NCBI GenBank assembly: GCA_964481145.1
Contig: CAYZTA010000015.1
Location: forward strand, 37,894 to 101,893
Length of the DNA: 64,000 nucleotides
DNA from: Sandaracinus sp964481145
GTDB lineage: Bacteria; Myxococcota_A; Polyangia; Polyangiales; Sandaracinaceae
Direction of reading: 5' to 3'
Every line of letters starts with the position of its first letter. Position 1 is the first letter of the stretch. Below are positions 60,501 through 64,000 of the stretch, in pieces. A program made the translations under genes and the position numbers. The notes under the pieces were generated by a model. The model did no database searches. It saw nothing but the letters and a program-made list of their open reading frames with translations, and was not told the origin of the DNA.

Positions 60501-61217
60501 GTGATTCGTGTGCTTCTGATCGATGACGACGCTCGACTGAATGAATTGCTCGAAGCCTATTTCGTGCAGAATGGTGTATCGCTGTCGTACGCGCCCAATG
60601 GCCCTGCAGGGCTCGCCGCGCTGGGGGGTGCCCAGAGCGGCGCCTACGACGTGGTGCTCCTCGACGTGATGATGCCGCAGATGGATGGCCTCGAAGTCCT
60701 TCGTCGCATCCGAGTGGAGAAGGGGTCTCTTCCTGTCATCATGTTGACGGCGCGCGGAGACGAGACCGATCGCGTGGTGGGGCTCGAGCTTGGCGCAGAC
60801 GATTACGTGCCGAAGCCGTTCTCGCCGCGCGAGCTCTTGGCGCGCATCCGCGCCGTGCTACGTCGAGGCAAACCCGAGAACTCCGAACGGCGCCTCAGCG
60901 TCGCAGGGATCACGGCAGATCTCGGCACCCGTGAGGTGAGCGTGGACGGCCGTATCGTCGATCTCACGGGGCTCGAGTTCGATATTTTGATCGCGCTCCT
61001 CTCGCGCGCGGGCCGCGTGATTCCACGAAACGCGCTCCTTGCCGAAGCGGGCCGAGATGACGTGGTCGTCGGGGAGCGCACGGTCGATGTCCACATCTCA
61101 CGTTTGAGAAAGAAATTGGGTGACGACCCGCCGCACAGAATCAAAACCGTGAGAGGCGTGGGATATGTGCTGTCGAAAGACATGCATCCTGATCGAGCTG
61201 CGATCGAACGCGAATGA
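60501..61217 (+). CDS. OmpR/CpxR-type response regulator
   Basis: The 238-residue protein has a receiver domain with acidic D9/D10, phosphorylation site D55 (LLDVMMPQMDG), T83 and K105 (YVPKPF). It ends in a winged-helix DNA-binding domain (LTGLEFDILIALLSRAGRVI, then VDVHISRLRKKLGDDPP, RIKTVRGVGYVL). The start is GTG at 60501 with GAGGTAGGA before it. It forms a unit with the kinase 6 bases downstream, and the Spy-like genes upstream point to a Cpx-type envelope-stress circuit. Confidence 0.93.
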   Translation: MIRVLLIDDDARLNELLEAYFVQNGVSLSYAPNGPAGLAALGGAQSGAYDVVLLDVMMPQMDGLEVLRRIRVEKGSLPVIMLTARGDETDRVVGLELGADDYVPKPFSPRELLARIRAVLRRGKPENSERRLSVAGITADLGTREVSVDGRIVDLTGLEFDILIALLSRAGRVIPRNALLAEAGRDDVVVGERTVDVHISRLRKKLGDDPPHRIKTVRGVGYVLSKDMHPDRAAIERE

Positions 61218-61223
61218 GACGAC

Positions 61224-62525
61224 ATGAAGAGGCGACGTGTGGTCAGTTTGCATCAATGGGTGCGCGCGAAACTCCACCGAAGAATCTTCGTCTGGTTCGG
61301 TGCCTCGATCGTGATGACGAGCGCGAGCGTATGGCTCGTGCTTTCGCTCGCCTCACCGCCCTATGAAGGTTGGCATGAAGACTGGGAGCGCTTTCGTCAT
61401 TTCGTAGGCAACCAGTATGCGCGCGTTTGGGATGATCCGAGTGCGCGTGACGAGCTCGCACGGACCACGGCCGAAGAGCTTCGAATCGAAGTGACATTGC
61501 GCGATCCCGAAGGGGCGCTCATTGCGAGCTTCGGTCGTGTCCCTTGCGAAAATCCGCGTATGGTCGCGCCGATCCATCGGGATGGGGAAACGCTCGGAAC
61601 AGTTCAAATCTGCGCCGAGCGGACACGCCCTCGATCAGGTTGGCTTTTGATTTTGGGGCTCTGTGTGGCGTGCGGCACGCTCTGGGCGGCTTCGGGTGTG
61701 ATTGCACGTCGACTCGTCCGTCCGCTCGATCATGTCACTCGAGTTGCACACGACATCGGCTCTGGACAGCTGCACAGCCGCGTCAACCTCGGCCGTCATC
61801 GCATCGGCGAAATCGCGGTGCTCGCGGATTCGATCAACGAGATGGCGACGCGCATCGAAAAACAATTGAGCGATCAGAAGGAGCTCTTGGCCGCGGTGAG
61901 CCACGAGATTCGTACGCCCCTCGGTCATATTCGTATTCTCCTCGAGACGGCGCGTGACGCCGCCGAATGTGGGAGACCGATCGACGAGACGGCGATCGAC
62001 GAACTCGAACGGGAGGTCCTCGAGATCGATGATCTCGTCGGCGAATTGCTCGCGAGCTCACGGCTCTCGTTCGAAACGATCGAGCTTCGCCCCCTCGAGG
62101 CCCTCGATGTGGGCGCGCGGGCCCTCGAGCGCGCAGGTCTGTCCATCGATCTTCTCGAGAGCGAAGCGGAAAGTCTTCCTTTCGAAGGGGACGCGACGCT
62201 GCTCGGGCGGGCGCTCGCCAACTTGCTCGAGAACGCGAAGCGACATGGCGGTGGGGTCGAGCGTTTGGTGATCGAACTCGAGCCGAACGGCGTCGTGTTC
62301 GCCGTTGATGATCGAGGTGCAGGCTTTTGTCAGGACGAGATCGAACGCGTCTTCAATCCGTTCTTTCGAGGAGAGCGTCGCGCGGGCGCAAACCTCGGAT
62401 CACTGGGTCTCGGACTCTCGCTCGTTTCCAGAATCGCGACGGCCCATCATGGCCGCGCATGGGCCGAGAACCGTAAGGAAGGTGGCGCGCGCGTGGCTTT
62501 CAGCGTGGGTTCCAAATCTGCCTGA
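61224..62525 (+). CDS. sensor histidine kinase, CpxA-like
   Basis: The 433-residue protein has two membrane helices (about 20-43 and 140-160) around a periplasmic region of about 95 residues. HAMP follows (RRLVRPLDHVTRVAHDIGSG). The phospho-acceptor H227 is in LLAAVSHEIRTPLGHIRIL, with the ATPase motifs NLLENAKRH, DDRGAGF and LGLGLSLV. It should phosphorylate the regulator encoded just upstream. The periplasmic part contains C108 and C130, which might sense redox or metal. A terminator follows. Confidence 0.93.
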   Translation: MKRRRVVSLHQWVRAKLHRRIFVWFGASIVMTSASVWLVLSLASPPYEGWHEDWERFRHFVGNQYARVWDDPSARDELARTTAEELRIEVTLRDPEGALIASFGRVPCENPRMVAPIHRDGETLGTVQICAERTRPRSGWLLILGLCVACGTLWAASGVIARRLVRPLDHVTRVAHDIGSGQLHSRVNLGRHRIGEIAVLADSINEMATRIEKQLSDQKELLAAVSHEIRTPLGHIRILLETARDAAECGRPIDETAIDELEREVLEIDDLVGELLASSRLSFETIELRPLEALDVGARALERAGLSIDLLESEAESLPFEGDATLLGRALANLLENAKRHGGGVERLVIELEPNGVVFAVDDRGAGFCQDEIERVFNPFFRGERRAGANLGSLGLGLSLVSRIATAHHGRAWAENRKEGGARVAFSVGSKSA

Positions 62526-62561
62526 CCAGAGGCGCATGATCCTGGTGAATCCCAAAAGAAA

Positions 62562-62593
62562 ACGCCGCAGAGGCTCGAAGCCCCTGCGGCGTC
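62562..62593. terminator. bidirectional hairpin terminator
   Basis: A GC-rich stem (ACGCCGCAG-GGC with its inverse around TCGAA) lies between two convergent genes. On the minus strand it is followed by TTTTCTTTT, and on the plus strand a short T-run follows after a 15-base gap, so it serves at least the secreted-protein gene and probably also the kinase. Confidence 0.75.
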
Positions 62594-62611
62594 TTGGTTT
62601 GCGCTTTTTGA

Positions 62612-64000
62612 TCAGCGAATCATGACGACCACGTTGTCGATCGACCACGATTCATCGGAAGCGGGCTGATCGAGAGTCGAACTGGCGAGGATCGTGAGTG
62701 ACGCCGCGGAATGTGTGCGGGTGGTTGCGACGGCCACTGCGTCACGGTCGTTCCATGCACCACCGCAACGGTTGCTGCCCTGCGCTTGCGAGAAGCTCTG
62801 TCGGAAGATGTCCGTGCCATCGACCTGTACATAGCCTTGCTCTCCGTCCCAGCTATCGATGCTGTAGTACTGCATCGTGACTCGGGCTTCGGTGTGCGGG
62901 ATGCCGAGCAGAGCGAACGTCTTCTGTGTGGCCGAACCTGCCCCGAAGACGTTGTATCCGCCCAGTGTTTGCGTGGTGTACGCGCATGCCGTGCTGGTGG
63001 TGTCGTTCGACCATCCAGTCGCGCCACTCTCGAAGTCTTCCGACGAGATCACGGTCCATCCGCCGCCAGCCGTACTCATATCGCAAGTGACTGAGAAGGG
63101 CGCGTTTCCACCGGCCCCATCGGGATCGATGGAATATGTGCCGCTCGTCGCCGCGGGGTTGGCCGCGAGGATCTGCGCGCAGCTCGCAAGGGGCGAGGCG
63201 CCCGGACGAACCCACAAGCGCACGCGGCGTGCGCTGTTGCCAGCGGGTTCTTCCGGCGTGTTGTAGGTGGGAATGGCCACGATTCCATCGGGATGTCCGG
63301 TGGTTACGCCGACGGCGAACCACCAGCATCCGCCATGATCACCGTCGAGCAATGCGTTCGAGCTGCTCATGCCGAGACCCGAGAAGGGTGTGCATCCGGC
63401 AGGTGTCGAGCCAAGGCTCGTCGAGAGATTGGAGACTGTGGCTCGTCCGGTGTCATCGCCCACGACGAGCGGGCTCTGATTTTGCGTCCATTGGAAATAG
63501 CCGTTGGCCATGGGGCCATCGAGCCATTCGTAGCGGAACTCGTAGTTGGTTCCGTTGCCGAGATTTGGCAACTGGTTGAGGATCGAGTAGTCGCCCGCGT
63601 TCGGCGTCGAGGTGTTGGCCGAGAGCCATGCGGTGCGCGCGCGATTGTTACCGAACATCGCATAGTTCTGATCGTAAACCTGCGTCCAACCGCCGCCGGC
63701 CGTGCTCATGTCGCAGTAAGTCGAGACGATCGTGTTGCCGTCCGGCGCGATCGGATAAACGCCGCTCGGTGCGCTGGGATTGACGCTGCGGATGGTCGCG
63801 CAATCGCGCGGTGCGAGCGTGCAGGTCAGGCCATTGCCGACATAGCCGACGTTGCATTCGCAATCGCGACCACCCGGCGTGTTGGTGCAGGTCGCGTTCG
63901 CGTTGCACCCGCCATTTGCGGTGCTGCACTCGTTGATGTCATCACAGGTTCTGCCGTTGGCGTTGAGCGTGTAGCCCGCTCCGCAGGAGCAAGCGAAGCT
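62612..64000 (-). CDS. secreted EGF-like/fibrinogen-like protein, 5' part outside window
   Basis: The frame is open from the window edge to 62612, giving at least 462 residues of the C-terminal part. It begins in an EGF-type array (CDDINECSTANGGCNANATC, then CNVGYVGNGLTC, a calcium-binding EGF pattern). Two fibrinogen-like starts follow (PSGVYPIAPDG and TSGTYSIDPDG, each followed by CDMSTAGGGWT). It ends with a jelly-roll-like domain (TMQYYSIDSWDGEQGYVQVD). Such multidomain proteins are secreted adhesins or matrix proteins in myxobacteria. The start and signal peptide are outside the window. Confidence 0.85.
   Translation of the reverse strand, partial: SFACSCGAGYTLNANGRTCDDINECSTANGGCNANATCTNTPGGRDCECNVGYVGNGLTCTLAPRDCATIRSVNPSAPSGVYPIAPDGNTIVSTYCDMSTAGGGWTQVYDQNYAMFGNNRARTAWLSANTSTPNAGDYSILNQLPNLGNGTNYEFRYEWLDGPMANGYFQWTQNQSPLVVGDDTGRATVSNLSTSLGSTPAGCTPFSGLGMSSSNALLDGDHGGCWWFAVGVTTGHPDGIVAIPTYNTPEEPAGNSARRVRLWVRPGASPLASCAQILAANPAATSGTYSIDPDGAGGNAPFSVTCDMSTAGGGWTVISSEDFESGATGWSNDTTSTACAYTTQTLGGYNVFGAGSATQKTFALLGIPHTEARVTMQYYSIDSWDGEQGYVQVDGTDIFRQSFSQAQGSNRCGGAWNDRDAVAVATTRTHSAASLTILASSTLDQPASDESWSIDNVVVMIR

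Overview
The window looks like chromosomal DNA of a myxobacterium-type bacterium (Myxococcota, order Polyangiales or a close relative). This is inferred from content, not from a marker gene: G/C-ending codons, two Hanks-type Ser/Thr kinases, many large lipoproteins, MopE-type CDGxDNDCDG cysteine motifs, a C-terminal tail like the MYXO-CTERM sorting signal, FG-GAP propellers, tandem VIT/vWA giants and an AgmX/PglI-like domain. I see no rRNA, tRNA or CRISPR array.

Layout. 0-5.8 kb: DUF5996 protein, nucleotidyltransferase-like protein, a lipoprotein with three DsbA domains, another lipoprotein and an outer-membrane barrel. 5.8-10.1 kb: an RlmN/Cfr-like radical SAM enzyme, then tolQ-tolR-tolA-like-tolB without pal. 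10.0-13.7 kb, minus strand: fatty-acid desaturase, FAD-linked oxidase and a FeeM-like N-acyl amino acid synthase, which look like a small lipid-amino-acid biosynthetic operon. 14.0-14.7 kb: HigBA-type toxin-antitoxin pair. 14.7-20.5 kb: MopE/kelch lipoprotein diverging from a membrane Ser/Thr kinase translationally linked to an FG-GAP lipoprotein. 20.5-26.4 kb: Nudix hydrolase plus a lipoprotein with a PPDK-type ATP-binding domain, a Tat lipoprotein with four 20-residue repeats, glutathione peroxidase and two methyltransferases; two copies of a TA-flanked 155-bp MITE lie here. 26.9-31.1 kb: TPR lipoprotein, soluble kinase, SixA phosphatase and a small LTxxQ-type protein. 31.2-39.5 kb: two tandem FecR/VIT/vWA/TPR lipoproteins of about 1,400 residues each.

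39.5-52.4 kb is a decayed accessory zone. It holds IS91-family transposase remnants, a 341-bp duplication of the 3' end of the second vWA gene, a third decayed copy of it and a shuffled fragment of the same gene. Among these lie an SMI1/KNR4-type protein, MsrB, an AbiE locus whose toxin has lost its catalytic core, a di-haem cytochrome, and a two-gene unit encoding a PAAR-like/HELHH metallopeptidase effector with a TPR partner.

52.4-64 kb is orderly again: a chemoreceptor without a sensor domain, paired membrane paralogues, a lytic-transglycosylase-like protein with an NBR1-type Ig domain, tatB-tatC, an outer-membrane protein, and a Cpx-like envelope-stress unit (two small periplasmic-type proteins, response regulator, sensor kinase). 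At the right edge is the 3' part of a large secreted EGF/fibrinogen-like protein, closed by a bidirectional terminator.

Common themes are envelope biology (Tol, Tat, lipoproteins, Cpx-like sensing) and phospho-signalling. The best candidates for something new are the N-acyl amino acid operon, the metallopeptidase effector with its TPR partner, and the lipoprotein carrying an ATP-grasp-like domain.
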